Part shown: positions 17,140 through 26,095 of the stretch, in pieces | Layout: the number at the start of each line of letters is the position of its first letter | How positions within the stretch are numbered: the stretch's first letter is position 1 | Assembly: GCA_017303415.1 (NCBI GenBank) | Contig: JAFLBJ010000001.1 | Coordinates: forward strand, 1,860,001-1,924,000 | Source: Chitinophagales bacterium | Lineage (GTDB): Bacteria > Bacteroidota > Bacteroidia > Chitinophagales > Chitinophagaceae | DNA length: 64,000 nt | Direction of reading: 5' to 3' | The notes under the pieces: generated by a model | What the model was told of the DNA's origin: nothing | Seen by the model: the letters and a program-made list of their open reading frames with translations, nothing else | The model's database searches: none | Made by a program: the position numbers and the translations under genes

Positions 17140-18612
17140 TTATTTTATAAAGTAAAATTCGTTCTGCAATATCGGTAAATCTTTTTTAAACCAGGTATTG
17201 AGCAGGATCCGGAAGGTATTGACATTGGTCAGGTCGGCGGGTAATTTTTCATAGTCCCGGTTTGAAAAATACCAGGCCTGTAAGTTGGAAAACATCCTTT
17301 CTTTTTTTAATACCTTATCGGTGACCGTTGTATACCCATGGTCGCCCTGGAGGATGATAACCAGGGGCCTTGTACGGGGTTTTTGCAGGGTATCGGTCAG
17401 TTGGCTAATAAAGCGGTTGATACGGGCTATCTGGTGGACATACCCCTTCTTTATATCGAACTCCTGTTGCGGAATGGGCCGGCCAAGGGAATCGAGGTGA
17501 AAAGGGGGATGCGGGGTGAGAAAATGGGCATATATGAACCGGGGGCGTGGCCCGGGGTAAGAGGCACTTTGCAGCAGATCGCGGTACACCAGTGAATCAT
17601 AGACCTGCCGGTTTTTTTGTTCATTGACAAAAAACCGGTCATCCATCACCGGGTTGGTCATCCAGCCGGGAAGCTGGTGGTTCAGGTCACGGGTAAATTT
17701 GAAAAAGATATTGTACTGGTCATACAGCTCCCGTATCCCCCATTTATCAGAACGGGTGCGGGTGGTGGGATGACCTTTGATATCAAAAAGGGAATGGTTA
17801 TGAATAGCGTAACCTTCCTGTGTTAAAAAGGGAACCAGGGTATTTTCCTGAACAGTTTTTAAGGCCTGCAGGTATTCGCGGTCATGGATCTTATTGACCG
17901 TATCTGCATTGGCCATGTACTGCAGGTGAAAAACGCTGCTCAGGGAAAAAGCCGTGTAGTTATAATTGCTGCGGGAACCAGGAAAAACATGGAACCCTTT
18001 TACGGTCAGGGCCTGCTCAAAAGGAGAATTATCATAGTCAAATTCGGAGCGCAGGGTAGAGGAAGCGGCATAAGCATCAAAGATGATGTAGAAGATATCG
18101 GGTTTGGATGAATCGGCAAGGTTGGCTGAGGGAGTGAGCTCGGTTTCTTTCATTTGATACCGACCCCTGACCTGTCCGTCATAGATCATTGAAATATCCA
18201 CCAGCACAAAAATGAGGAATAAGATATTGAGAAAAAAGAAGGTGCTGGAATGGTTTTGTTTCCGGCGTTTGATCCAAATACCTATTAAGAATAAAAGCAG
18301 GATGGAAATCGCAAACAGAAAACTGTACCTTGACCATATAACCTCGGGAAATTGTTCGCTGAGTTTATTCTTGATATCTCCCAGAAAGAAAGCCCAGGCG
18401 GAAAGGGCAAATCCAAGCAGGGCCGCGCTTTTCCAATTTTTATATAATAAATAAGACAGGCCGGTGAATAGAAAAGGGAGTAAAAATAAAACCAGCAGCC
18501 GGTCATAGATAAAATGATAATGGATCAGACCGGGCAATTCCTTTTCCAAATGCACCAGGACAAAAAGGGGTAAGAGGATCAGGAAAAAAGCATATCGTCG
18601 CAGGATCTTCAC
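17140..18612 (-). CDS. membrane-anchored sulfatase/alkaline-phosphatase-fold enzyme
   Basis: A 490-residue protein with about four or five membrane segments in the first 150 residues, then a periplasmic domain of the sulfatase superfamily. Motifs include DIFYIIFDAYAASSTL (metal-binding Asp and likely nucleophile Ser/Thr region), FIYAHFLTPHPPF and IILQGDHGY (metal-binding Asp-His). This layout resembles phosphoethanolamine or glycerol-phosphate transferases and LtaS-like enzymes acting on cell-surface glycans or lipids. The exact substrate cannot be told. Its start overlaps the end of the methyltransferase gene by 4 bases. Confidence 0.75.
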   Translation of the reverse strand: MKILRRYAFFLILLPLFVLVHLEKELPGLIHYHFIYDRLLVLFLLPFLFTGLSYLLYKNWKSAALLGFALSAWAFFLGDIKNKLSEQFPEVIWSRYSFLFAISILLLFLIGIWIKRRKQNHSSTFFFLNILFLIFVLVDISMIYDGQVRGRYQMKETELTPSANLADSSKPDIFYIIFDAYAASSTLRSEFDYDNSPFEQALTVKGFHVFPGSRSNYNYTAFSLSSVFHLQYMANADTVNKIHDREYLQALKTVQENTLVPFLTQEGYAIHNHSLFDIKGHPTTRTRSDKWGIRELYDQYNIFFKFTRDLNHQLPGWMTNPVMDDRFFVNEQKNRQVYDSLVYRDLLQSASYPGPRPRFIYAHFLTPHPPFHLDSLGRPIPQQEFDIKKGYVHQIARINRFISQLTDTLQKPRTRPLVIILQGDHGYTTVTDKVLKKERMFSNLQAWYFSNRDYEKLPADLTNVNTFRILLNTWFKKDLPILQNEFYFIK

Positions 18613-19979
18613 TTTTCTTTTCGTTGATATAAATAAAGTACCCGGTGGGTACCGGATATCGCCTGTTTCGCTGTCAGGTTATATCTTTCTCCAAAGGCCT
18701 GTTCAAAATTTGCCGGGGTATAGTTTAAATAGATATCTTCTTTTTGCGCCAGCAATCCCTTTGTCTTTTCATCTTCGCGGGGTACAAATTCAATGAGCAG
18801 GGTTGGTCCGAGTTCGGCCAAATAGTCGGTCAGACGGGAAAGCGGAATATTCTTTCCAATGACCAGGTGGTGAACAAGCGCCAGCGCCAATACCAGATCG
18901 GATTTCATGCGACGGGTAAAATCATCTCTTTCCCGATGGGCAAATCCCAACGCGGGAGAAGGATTGGCCATATCGATACAGAGTGGCAGGATGGATTGGA
19001 TCTTTTCGGTCCTGATCTGACCATACAAGCGGTCAATACAGGCTTCATCAAAATCGGTCGCAACTACCTGCCATCCCTTGTTGGCTGCGAGCCGGGAAAA
19101 ATAGCCATCATTGGCGCCCAGGTCGAGGGCTGTTTTTCCTTTGATCCTGCTGAGCATGGCCAAAAAGGCATTTTCTTTTTCCTGCAGATAGGTTTGATCT
19201 AAAATGGTGTCGGTATAGTAATCACTCCAGGTGGTCTTTCTCTTCCAGGTCAATCCCCTGATCATGGATTGGAGGTGCAGGAGGAGGTTGGTCATTTTTT
19301 GTTTGGAAAACCCTGTGGCTTTTTCGGCTGACACGGTTTTTCCGTTGGCCATTTTCTGTTGGAGAAAAACATGCATGGCCACCGAGGGGTTCAAGCGGCT
19401 TGACCAGGGCAGGAGTTTGACGGTGAGTGCCAGCGGTATCCCATCCAGGTGTGTACGCAGGAGTTCGCGGGCGTTCCAACCCAGGTATTTTTCCAATAAC
19501 AACGGGAAAAGAAAGTTTTCACAAAATTGCCGGTAGGCCACCCAGGGTTTGCTGGCATCGTACCGGGTAAAGGAAAGAAGATCGATGAACACGGGGCGCC
19601 CTTCGTGAAACTGCACATTGAACGGGGTGGCATCTTTGAGGATCATCCCTTTTTCTATGGCTAAAAGCGCAAGGTCAAGGGTCAATAGGGCCGCGTCCTT
19701 CAATTGCGAAAAGCTCCATTCGTAGGGGTAGCTGATGCGGTGGAGTTGTTCGGGGAGGAAGGTGGCATACCACTCGTTGGAAGCCGTTAGGTTTTCGGCT
19801 ATGCGTTGGTGTGGTATCAATTTTCGCGCCGCGACCAGGGAGTCATAGAGCCCGGATTGAAACAAGGTCTCCATATCCGGCAGCCCGCTTTTGTTGACCT
19901 GTCGGTACCAGGTTCCTTCTTTCTGAAAGACGAAGCCGGCCGGGTCTTTAAAAGAGGCGGGATGGATCATGGGGATCAT
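18609..19979 (-). CDS. SAM-dependent methyltransferase with an N-terminal accessory domain
   Basis: About 456 residues. The C-terminal half is a class I methyltransferase: motif I TALDLGANDGYFS, then VVATDFDEACIDRLY for SAM binding, and LVLALALVHHL. The N-terminal half has a kinase-like flavour (LALLAIEKGMILKDATPFNVQF, then GRPVFIDLLSF). Such two-part proteins occur in surface-polysaccharide loci, but the substrate is unknown. ATG 19979 is chosen because it overlaps the stop of the 54-residue gene as ATGA; ATG-like codons back to 20039 would run through that gene. Confidence 0.75.
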   Translation of the reverse strand: MIPMIHPASFKDPAGFVFQKEGTWYRQVNKSGLPDMETLFQSGLYDSLVAARKLIPHQRIAENLTASNEWYATFLPEQLHRISYPYEWSFSQLKDAALLTLDLALLAIEKGMILKDATPFNVQFHEGRPVFIDLLSFTRYDASKPWVAYRQFCENFLFPLLLEKYLGWNARELLRTHLDGIPLALTVKLLPWSSRLNPSVAMHVFLQQKMANGKTVSAEKATGFSKQKMTNLLLHLQSMIRGLTWKRKTTWSDYYTDTILDQTYLQEKENAFLAMLSRIKGKTALDLGANDGYFSRLAANKGWQVVATDFDEACIDRLYGQIRTEKIQSILPLCIDMANPSPALGFAHRERDDFTRRMKSDLVLALALVHHLVIGKNIPLSRLTDYLAELGPTLLIEFVPREDEKTKGLLAQKEDIYLNYTPANFEQAFGERYNLTAKQAISGTHRVLYLYQRKEK

Positions 19980-20140
19980 TTTTTTTCTTCCTTCTCTTCC
20001 CGGCCCGGTTTGCGAAAAAAGGCCTTGATCCTCCACCACAGGTTTTTAAAATAAAAAAGAAATCCCAGAATGGCGGCGATGATCACCTGGATCAGGTAAC
20101 TCCCGCTACCGGGATCGACATATAGTAGCCAATGGGCCAT
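19976..20140 (-). CDS. 54-residue single-pass membrane protein
   Basis: A short gene not covered by long-ORF listing. It reads MAHWLLYVDPGSGSYLIQV, then the hydrophobic IIAAILGFLFYF, then a basic and charged tail ending GREEKEEKK. Its ATG overlaps the peptidase stop by one base (TGATG) and its TGA overlaps the methyltransferase ATG (ATGA), so it is tightly coupled on both sides. Starts of the form YVDPGSGSYL are common among small uncharacterised Bacteroidota membrane proteins. The role is unknown; partnership with the neighbouring methyltransferase or sulfatase-like enzyme is a guess. Confidence 0.75.
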   Translation of the reverse strand: MAHWLLYVDPGSGSYLIQVIIAAILGFLFYFKNLWWRIKAFFRKPGREEKEEKK

Positions 20141-21243
20141 CAGAGATAGCTCAGGTTGGTTTTCGGCGTCAATGCCAATAAGGTTTCATACATGAGCCTG
20201 ATCGTGTTATCGATATCATCCTGATGCAACATTTCCACGGTGGTATGCATATAGCGCAGGGGGATGGAAATGAGTACAGAGGGGCATCCATCATTGGAAT
20301 AGGCAAAGGAGTCGGTATCGGTTCCGGTACTCCGGCTCAGGGCCCTCCATTGAACGGGGATCTTATTTTTATCGGCGATATCTTCCACCAGGTGCAAAAG
20401 TTTGTTGTGTACCGCTGGTGCATAGGCCAATGAAGGTCCTTTTCCTGTGGTAATATCTCCTTCCACGATCTTACTGATCATCGGAGTGCTGGTATCATGA
20501 GTTACATCCGTTACGATCGCCACATTGGGTTTGATCCGCCGGGCGATCATTTCCGCACCACGGAGACCGATCTCTTCCTGTACCGCATTCACCACATAAA
20601 GTCCGTAGGGGAGTTTTTTCTTATTCTCTTTTAATAAGCGTGCTACTTCAGCGATCATGAACCCGCCGATGCGATTGTCAAACGCGCGGCCGATATAATT
20701 TCCATAGGCCAGTTCTTCAAACCCATCCTGATAGGTCACTACCGCGCCAATATGGATACCCAGTTTGCTTACTTCATCTTTCTTACGGGCGCCACAATCC
20801 AGAAAGAGGTTATCCACTTTGGGTTGGGTTTCTTTGGCATCTCCTCCCAGGCGGGTATGTATCGCGGGCCAGCCAAATACAGCTTTTACCGGCCCTTTTT
20901 TACCATGGATAAACACCCGTTGTCCTGGAGCGATCTGGTGGTCCACCCCTCCGTTCCGTTTGAGATAGATCAAACCATCGGCAGTGATATAGTTGACAAA
21001 CCAACTGATCTCATCGGCATGGGCCTCGATCACTACTTTAAAAGCATGATCGGGATTGATGACACCTACTGCAGAGCCATAGGGATCGGTAAAGTGGGAA
21101 TCTACATAGGGTTTGAGGTATTCCAGCCAGAGTTTTTGTCCGCTGGATTCAAAACCTACCGGGGACGCATTGTTGATGTATGATTTGAAAAAGGTCTTTG
21201 ATTTTTCGGTCATGTAGGATTTCTTTCTTACCGCTTTGGCCAT
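20140..21243 (-). CDS. M42 family metallopeptidase
   Basis: A cytoplasmic dinuclear metal aminopeptidase or endoglucanase-named glutamyl aminopeptidase of family M42, about 367 residues. Metal ligands expected for the family are visible: EAHADEISW (His, Asp), GRAFDNRIGG (Asp), VQEEIGLRGAE (Glu pair), VTDVTHDT (Asp) and the final RYMHTTVE (His). ATG 21243 (MAKAVRKKSYM) is preferred; ATG 21306 adds a Pro-rich stretch that overlaps the UbiA-like gene. These enzymes often form 12-mers and trim short peptides. Confidence 0.88.
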   Translation of the reverse strand: MAKAVRKKSYMTEKSKTFFKSYINNASPVGFESSGQKLWLEYLKPYVDSHFTDPYGSAVGVINPDHAFKVVIEAHADEISWFVNYITADGLIYLKRNGGVDHQIAPGQRVFIHGKKGPVKAVFGWPAIHTRLGGDAKETQPKVDNLFLDCGARKKDEVSKLGIHIGAVVTYQDGFEELAYGNYIGRAFDNRIGGFMIAEVARLLKENKKKLPYGLYVVNAVQEEIGLRGAEMIARRIKPNVAIVTDVTHDTSTPMISKIVEGDITTGKGPSLAYAPAVHNKLLHLVEDIADKNKIPVQWRALSRSTGTDTDSFAYSNDGCPSVLISIPLRYMHTTVEMLHQDDIDNTIRLMYETLLALTPKTNLSYL

Positions 21244-21302
21244 AGCTAATGATTTATGGTCAAAAGTAATTAAAAAGGGGCAACCGGGCGGGGTTAATGG
21301 GT

Positions 21303-22088
21303 TCAAAAGAACTGGTAATAGACCAGAACGGTCAGGGAAGGGAAGGCCATCAACCCATCCAGGAGGAAGTAGTAGATATAGTCGGAGAAATTTCTTTTCG
21401 CAATGGGATAAATTTCGGCTAACACGGGCAATGCGGCGAAAAGGAGTACGATATCAAATGTCCAACCGATCTGCCATTGCCAGCCCAGCAGGGCGAGAAA
21501 GGAAAGACCGAGTGAAAAATAGAATAACCGGTTGATGCCTTTCTCCTTAAAATAGGTGATGAGTGACCGGATACCATCGGCGCGGTCATTTTCGCGGTCA
21601 CGGTAATCAAACAGGATGCAAATGGCATAGATAAAAAAATACCGGTAGGTACAGAAAAGGATATCGGCGGTTGTTACGGTTTTTTCGGAGAAGATGAGGG
21701 GTAATATGGTGGTTACATAGGTCCAGGCAAAGGCCAGGTAGATCGTTTTACCAATGGCGATACGCCGAAGCCGGGCAAAGAGTGGCAGGGGGATCTTGGG
21801 GGCTGAATAGAGAAAAGTGAGGACTACTGCAATGGCGATGGCTACAAAATGATGCAGGAAATACAAGCCAAAGTAAAGGGCACCGCCCAGCCCAAGAATG
21901 CACAGGGTCAGGTGAAGGAGTTTATGGTCATGTGACCAGGCGGAGCGTTCCAGTTCCGTACGTGATTCGGGTGTCAGGAACCAATGAAAATTATAGCTGG
22001 CCAGGGTGGAGAAAAAAACAAAGAAGAGAAATCCGTTCTTGTGCGCGGTTTGTCCAAATACCAATTGTCCATGCGCGGTCATCGCCAC
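21303..22088 (-). CDS. UbiA-like membrane protein (prenyltransferase superfamily)
   Basis: A polytopic protein with about seven or eight membrane segments. The loop FDYRDRENDRADGIRSL holds a DxxxD-like Asp-rich motif typical of UbiA prenyltransferases. The usual first Asp-rich motif (NDxxD) is replaced by YNFHWFLTPESR, so activity may differ. GTG 22088 or ATG 22082 start the listed frame, but the same frame stays open upstream to the lipoprotein stop. It there encodes KLGKYFLFTSLFIALGA, a convincing first membrane segment without an ATG, GTG or TTG before it. Possible functions include menaquinone or other isoprenoid steps; none is shown. Confidence 0.65.
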   Translation of the reverse strand: MAMTAHGQLVFGQTAHKNGFLFFVFFSTLASYNFHWFLTPESRTELERSAWSHDHKLLHLTLCILGLGGALYFGLYFLHHFVAIAIAVVLTFLYSAPKIPLPLFARLRRIAIGKTIYLAFAWTYVTTILPLIFSEKTVTTADILFCTYRYFFIYAICILFDYRDRENDRADGIRSLITYFKEKGINRLFYFSLGLSFLALLGWQWQIGWTFDIVLLFAALPVLAEIYPIAKRNFSDYIYYFLLDGLMAFPSLTVLVYYQFF

Positions 22089-22163
22089 GGCGCCCAGGGC
22101 GATGAAAAGAGAGGTGAAGAGAAAATATTTACCGAGTTTGATAACCTGAGAATTTGGAAATAA

Positions 22164-22616
22164 TTATTCCTGCCGGGCAATGATAACCTTACTGCTCACG
22201 GTATCGCTTTGGTTATTGGCCAGGTCGCGGAGTGTGAATTTAAAGAACATGGTATCGTTCTTATTGGGGTCTTCATTGAGGAAATCATAGATCAGGGAGA
22301 TCTCAATATCTTTCTTGCCGGTTTTGGGAAAATTAGGGACAAGGTAATTGACGGTATCTACTTTGTCATTCAGCCCGGGATTGGGGATCGGGTTGACATT
22401 GGTGCGGACACGGATATAGGTTAAAATGCCACCACCTTCATCACCTTCTTTGTCGGTGGATTCAAGGGTGACCCTGAGTGTTCCCGAAGGGGCATCGATC
22501 ACTTCACTGCTTAGTTCTTTGATGGTGATAGTGGGTGTGGTCTCATACTTATCTTTGCCACAGGATACCAGTACCAGGGTCAAAAGAACCCATCCGCTCC
22601 AAAACTGTCTTTTCAT
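22164..22616 (-). CDS. hypothetical lipoprotein
   Basis: A 150-residue protein with a lipoprotein signal peptide, MKRQFWSG then VLLTLVLVSC, with the lipidated Cys near residue 19 followed by GKDKYETTP. The mature part looks like an Ig-like beta-sandwich (TIKELSSEVIDAPSGTLRVTLESTDKEGDEGG). It is probably anchored in the outer membrane. The function is unknown. It is first in the minus-strand run, and its stop codon TAA is in frame with the upstream extension of the UbiA-like gene. Confidence 0.7.
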   Translation of the reverse strand: MKRQFWSGWVLLTLVLVSCGKDKYETTPTITIKELSSEVIDAPSGTLRVTLESTDKEGDEGGGILTYIRVRTNVNPIPNPGLNDKVDTVNYLVPNFPKTGKKDIEISLIYDFLNEDPNKNDTMFFKFTLRDLANNQSDTVSSKVIIARQE

Positions 22617-22672
22617 GGAATGCTGTTTAGTCGTGCTAACAAATTTAACATTTAACCCGATACCATCCTATC

Positions 22673-23644
22673 ATGGAATGTGAATGGTTGGATAAAATTT
22701 TTGACCTGGATCCGGATGGTTTTCAGGGGCTTGCCCTGGATATCTTCCGTTATCAGTATGAGCGGAACCCCATTTACCGGTCATATTGTGCGCAGATAGG
22801 CCGATCCCCGGACGATATCCGGGAAATAGAGCAGATTCCCTTCCTGCCGATCTCCTTTTTCAAGACCCACCGCGTGGTGACGGGTGAATTCACGCCTGAG
22901 TTGGTCTTTCAAAGCAGTGGCACTACGGGAATGACCCGAAGTACACATCATGTTAAAGAGGCTTCTTTTTATGAAACCAGTTATACCAGGGGATTTGAAT
23001 CCACGTATGGCCCCGTTTCCGGTAAACGGATATTGGGTTTGCTTCCTTCCTATCTGGAACAGGGAGATTCCTCACTGGTGTATATGGTACAGGGGTTGAT
23101 CCGTGATTCAGGGCATCCCGAAAGCGGGTTTTATTTAAATGACCACGAAGGATTAAAAGATACGCTTCAAAAGGGTGGCCCTACTATATTGATCGGGGTG
23201 ACCTATGCGCTGTTGGATTTTGCCGGGAGGTTCTCTTTTCCCTTGAAAGAAACGATCGTTATGGAAACGGGGGGTATGAAAGGAAGAAGAGAGGAATTGA
23301 CCCGGATGGAAGTGCATGAACGATTGAAGCAGGCTTTTTCCCTTGAAAAGATCCATTCCGAATATGGCATGACTGAACTACTGTCCCAGGCCTATTCACA
23401 AAGCGAGGGGATATTCGCTTGTCCACCCTGGATGCGGGTATTGTTGCGCGAGGAAGAGGATCCGTTAACGGTAAAAAAGAACCCTGGTAACGGGGTACTG
23501 AATATCATTGACCTGGCCAATCTATACAGTTGTTCCTTTATTGCCACCGAAGATGCGGGGCGTTTGCGGCAGGATGGAACCTTTGAAGTGTTAGGCAGAA
23601 TGGATAATAGCGATATCCGGGGATGTAGTTTACTGGCCCTTTAA
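22673..23644 (+). CDS. LuxE-like acyl-protein synthetase / adenylate-forming enzyme
   Basis: A 323-residue protein of the LuxE/PaaK-like adenylating superfamily. The signature VFQSSGTTGMTRSTHHV resembles the nucleotide-binding SSGTTG loop. EYGMTELLSQAY resembles the second adenylate motif. The start (IPFLPISFFKTHRV) matches LuxE-type proteins. Related Bacteroidota proteins act on acyl groups in lipid or surface-polymer synthesis. The substrate here is unknown. It is divergent from the lipoprotein gene and followed 47 bases later by a lactonase-like gene. Confidence 0.75.
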   Translation: MECEWLDKIFDLDPDGFQGLALDIFRYQYERNPIYRSYCAQIGRSPDDIREIEQIPFLPISFFKTHRVVTGEFTPELVFQSSGTTGMTRSTHHVKEASFYETSYTRGFESTYGPVSGKRILGLLPSYLEQGDSSLVYMVQGLIRDSGHPESGFYLNDHEGLKDTLQKGGPTILIGVTYALLDFAGRFSFPLKETIVMETGGMKGRREELTRMEVHERLKQAFSLEKIHSEYGMTELLSQAYSQSEGIFACPPWMRVLLREEEDPLTVKKNPGNGVLNIIDLANLYSCSFIATEDAGRLRQDGTFEVLGRMDNSDIRGCSLLAL

Positions 23645-23691
23645 GTATTTCCAACCATTCAAGCGATGATAAATCGTACCTTTCCCATGTC

Positions 23692-24528
23692 ATGAGGATC
23701 GACACTCATATTCACTTTTGGAATTTCGACAAGAACAAGCATTCCTGGATCGGAAATGAAATGAAGTCTCTCCGGGAAGACTATCTGCCTGAACATATTC
23801 AAACCTCTTTTAAACGAAATGGAATCAATGGATGTATTGCGGTGGAAGCATCGGCTACTGAATGGGAAACCCATTTTCTGGTAGAACTGGCAAAGACACA
23901 TTCCATTATCAAGGGGGTAGTTGGGTGGGTGGACCTGCAGGCCGGTAATGCAGAGGAGCGCATAGAATATTTTTCACAATTCAATATCATAAAGGGATGG
24001 AGGTTTCGATGGGATGAAAGTAATCCTGACCAGATGTTTGATCCTGGTATTGGAAAGGGTTTGAGCTTCTTAAATGACAAAGGATATTGTATTGAACTAT
24101 TCATCCAGCCACATCAGATTACCAAGGCGGTTGAATTAGCTACGGCTTACCCGCAAACAGTGTTTATCCTTGATCATGCCGGGAAACCGGATATACGCCA
24201 CCGTGAACTATCCGGCTGGGCCGGGTCAATAAAGGAAATCGCCCGATGTCCAAACGTATATTGCAAATTGTCGGGATTTCTGACTTTAGCAAAATGGAAG
24301 GATTGGAGTGCCGGAGACTTCTACCCTTTTCTTGATGTACTTTTTGGCTCATTTGGGGTAGAACGACTTTTATTTGGAAGTGATTGGCCGGTTATTACGC
24401 TTTCGGGGATATATGTTCAATGGGTCAGTCTTCTTGAAAAATACATGGAAGGATTGCCGGTTGAGGATAGGGATAAAGTGTTTGGCGTAAATGCAGTCAA
24501 GGTGTACCGCCTGGAGAATTTGGCATAA
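23692..24528 (+). CDS. amidohydrolase-family lactonase (sugar-lactone hydrolase type)
   Basis: A 278-residue TIM-barrel hydrolase of the COG3618 group. It has the metal motif HIHFW at the N-terminus, ILDHAGKPDI in the middle and LLFGSDWPV near the end. Characterised relatives hydrolyse L-fucono- or L-rhamnono-lactones, or pyrone-dicarboxylates. It sits 43 bases ahead of the galacturonate operon on the same strand, so hydrolysis of a sugar-acid lactone feeding that pathway is plausible. The exact substrate is not determined. Confidence 0.78.
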   Translation: MRIDTHIHFWNFDKNKHSWIGNEMKSLREDYLPEHIQTSFKRNGINGCIAVEASATEWETHFLVELAKTHSIIKGVVGWVDLQAGNAEERIEYFSQFNIIKGWRFRWDESNPDQMFDPGIGKGLSFLNDKGYCIELFIQPHQITKAVELATAYPQTVFILDHAGKPDIRHRELSGWAGSIKEIARCPNVYCKLSGFLTLAKWKDWSAGDFYPFLDVLFGSFGVERLLFGSDWPVITLSGIYVQWVSLLEKYMEGLPVEDRDKVFGVNAVKVYRLENLA

Positions 24529-24571
24529 TTAAGTAAGGGAATTTTATAAGTTAAAAATCTGAAATCTGTTT

Positions 24572-26095
24572 ATGTATTTGTCCCGGAGTCTTTTAAGAGG
24601 GCCCTATGGGGATCAGTTAAAGGCTTCCCCGGAAGAATTATTCAGCCTGCCGGAAAAAGTACTTCAATTTGGTACCGGTGTACTCCTTCGCGGTTTACCC
24701 GATTTTTATATTGATAAAGCAAACAAACAAGGGGTCTTCAATGGCCGGATCGTTGTGGTCAAATCCACGTCGTCCGGTGGCGCAGATGCCTTTGATCGCC
24801 AGCAGGGATTATATACCCATGTGATCCGTGGCATTGACAAAGGGGAAGTGGTAGATGAAGTGATCATTAATGCCTCCATCAGCCGAGTCATTTCCGCAGC
24901 GAGCGATTGGAACGCGGTATTGGAATGTGCTACAAACCCCGATATGCAGGTGATTATTTCGAATACCACGGAAGTAGGCATCACCTTAGTGGAAGATAAT
25001 ATTCATGCCGACCCGCCGGTCTCATTCCCGGGGAAATTGTTGTCTTTTTTATACAAACGTTTCCGGCATTTCAATGGTGACCGCGAACGGGGTCTGGTCA
25101 TTGTTCCTACGGAATTGATCACCGACAATGGCAAAAAACTGGAAGCCATTGTACTTGAGCTGGCGCATCAACATGGATTGGAATCGGCCTTTATGGACTG
25201 GCTGGAAAATGCAAACACGTTTTGCAATACCCTTGTTGACCGTATCGTACCCGGCAAATTGCCAGAGGATGAACACCAGGCATTGTGTAAAAAATTAGGA
25301 TATGAGGATGAACTGTTGATCATGTCGGAGGTCTATGGCCTATGGGCGATAGAAACCACCCGCGAGAAAGTGCGTGAGGTCTTGTCCTTCCACGTTTGCG
25401 ATGAAGGCGTGGTCATCCTGCCCGATATTCATATGCACCGTGAATTGAAATTACGTTTGCTCAACGGTTCGCATACCTTTACCTGCGGACTGGCCTATCT
25501 GCATGGGTTCAAAACAGTCAAAGAAGCGATGCAGGAGGATCGTTTTTCCGAATTCATTACCCGGCTGATGAAACAGGAGATCGTTCCAGCCATTATTGGT
25601 GATGGACTGACCACAGGCATGGCGGAAGAATTTGCCGATAAAGTACTTGACCGGTACCGTAATCCTTTCTTAGATCATCAATGGATCAATATCACCTTGC
25701 AGTATACAGGCAAAATGGCCATGCGCAATATGCCCATTCTCCGGTCTTATTTCAACCGTTATCAACAGGTGCCACCCGCTATGGCGCTGGGTTTTGCGGC
25801 CTACCTTCTATTTATGAAAGGGCAACCTTCAGGCGATCACCGCTATGCCGGTAGTTCAGATTGGGGGCCTTATCCCATCAATGATGAACAGGCTGCATTT
25901 TTTTCAACCAGTTGGAGTACCTTAGCTCCCGAACTGCTCGTCAAAACAATACTCGGACAAACCGAATGGTGGGGATCTGACCTGAATGAATATCCGGGAT
26001 GGGCCCATTCGGTTAACCATCAGCTTGCTCGCTTGCTCAACGACGGACCGCGAAAAGTTTTGCGGGAATATCTCATTGAAAACTCAGTGGCATGA
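24572..26095 (+). CDS. uxaB: tagaturonate reductase (altronate oxidoreductase)
   Basis: A 507-residue NADH-dependent enzyme of the mannitol dehydrogenase family that reduces D-tagaturonate to D-altronate. The N-terminus has VLQFGTGVLLRGL as the nucleotide-binding turn. The central IMSEVYGLWAIE and later LKLRLLNGSHTF contain family residues, including the catalytic Lys region. Length fits UxaB. Its end overlaps the start of uxaA by 4 bases (ATGA), so the two are coupled. The neighbouring uxaA and uxaC separate it from fructuronate reductase (uxuB). Confidence 0.92.
   Translation: MYLSRSLLRGPYGDQLKASPEELFSLPEKVLQFGTGVLLRGLPDFYIDKANKQGVFNGRIVVVKSTSSGGADAFDRQQGLYTHVIRGIDKGEVVDEVIINASISRVISAASDWNAVLECATNPDMQVIISNTTEVGITLVEDNIHADPPVSFPGKLLSFLYKRFRHFNGDRERGLVIVPTELITDNGKKLEAIVLELAHQHGLESAFMDWLENANTFCNTLVDRIVPGKLPEDEHQALCKKLGYEDELLIMSEVYGLWAIETTREKVREVLSFHVCDEGVVILPDIHMHRELKLRLLNGSHTFTCGLAYLHGFKTVKEAMQEDRFSEFITRLMKQEIVPAIIGDGLTTGMAEEFADKVLDRYRNPFLDHQWINITLQYTGKMAMRNMPILRSYFNRYQQVPPAMALGFAAYLLFMKGQPSGDHRYAGSSDWGPYPINDEQAAFFSTSWSTLAPELLVKTILGQTEWWGSDLNEYPGWAHSVNHQLARLLNDGPRKVLREYLIENSVA

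Noticed and set aside
24572-26095. Reading the first uronate gene as fructuronate reductase (uxuB)
   Set aside because: The neighbours are altronate dehydratase and no mannonate dehydratase, so tagaturonate reductase fits better.
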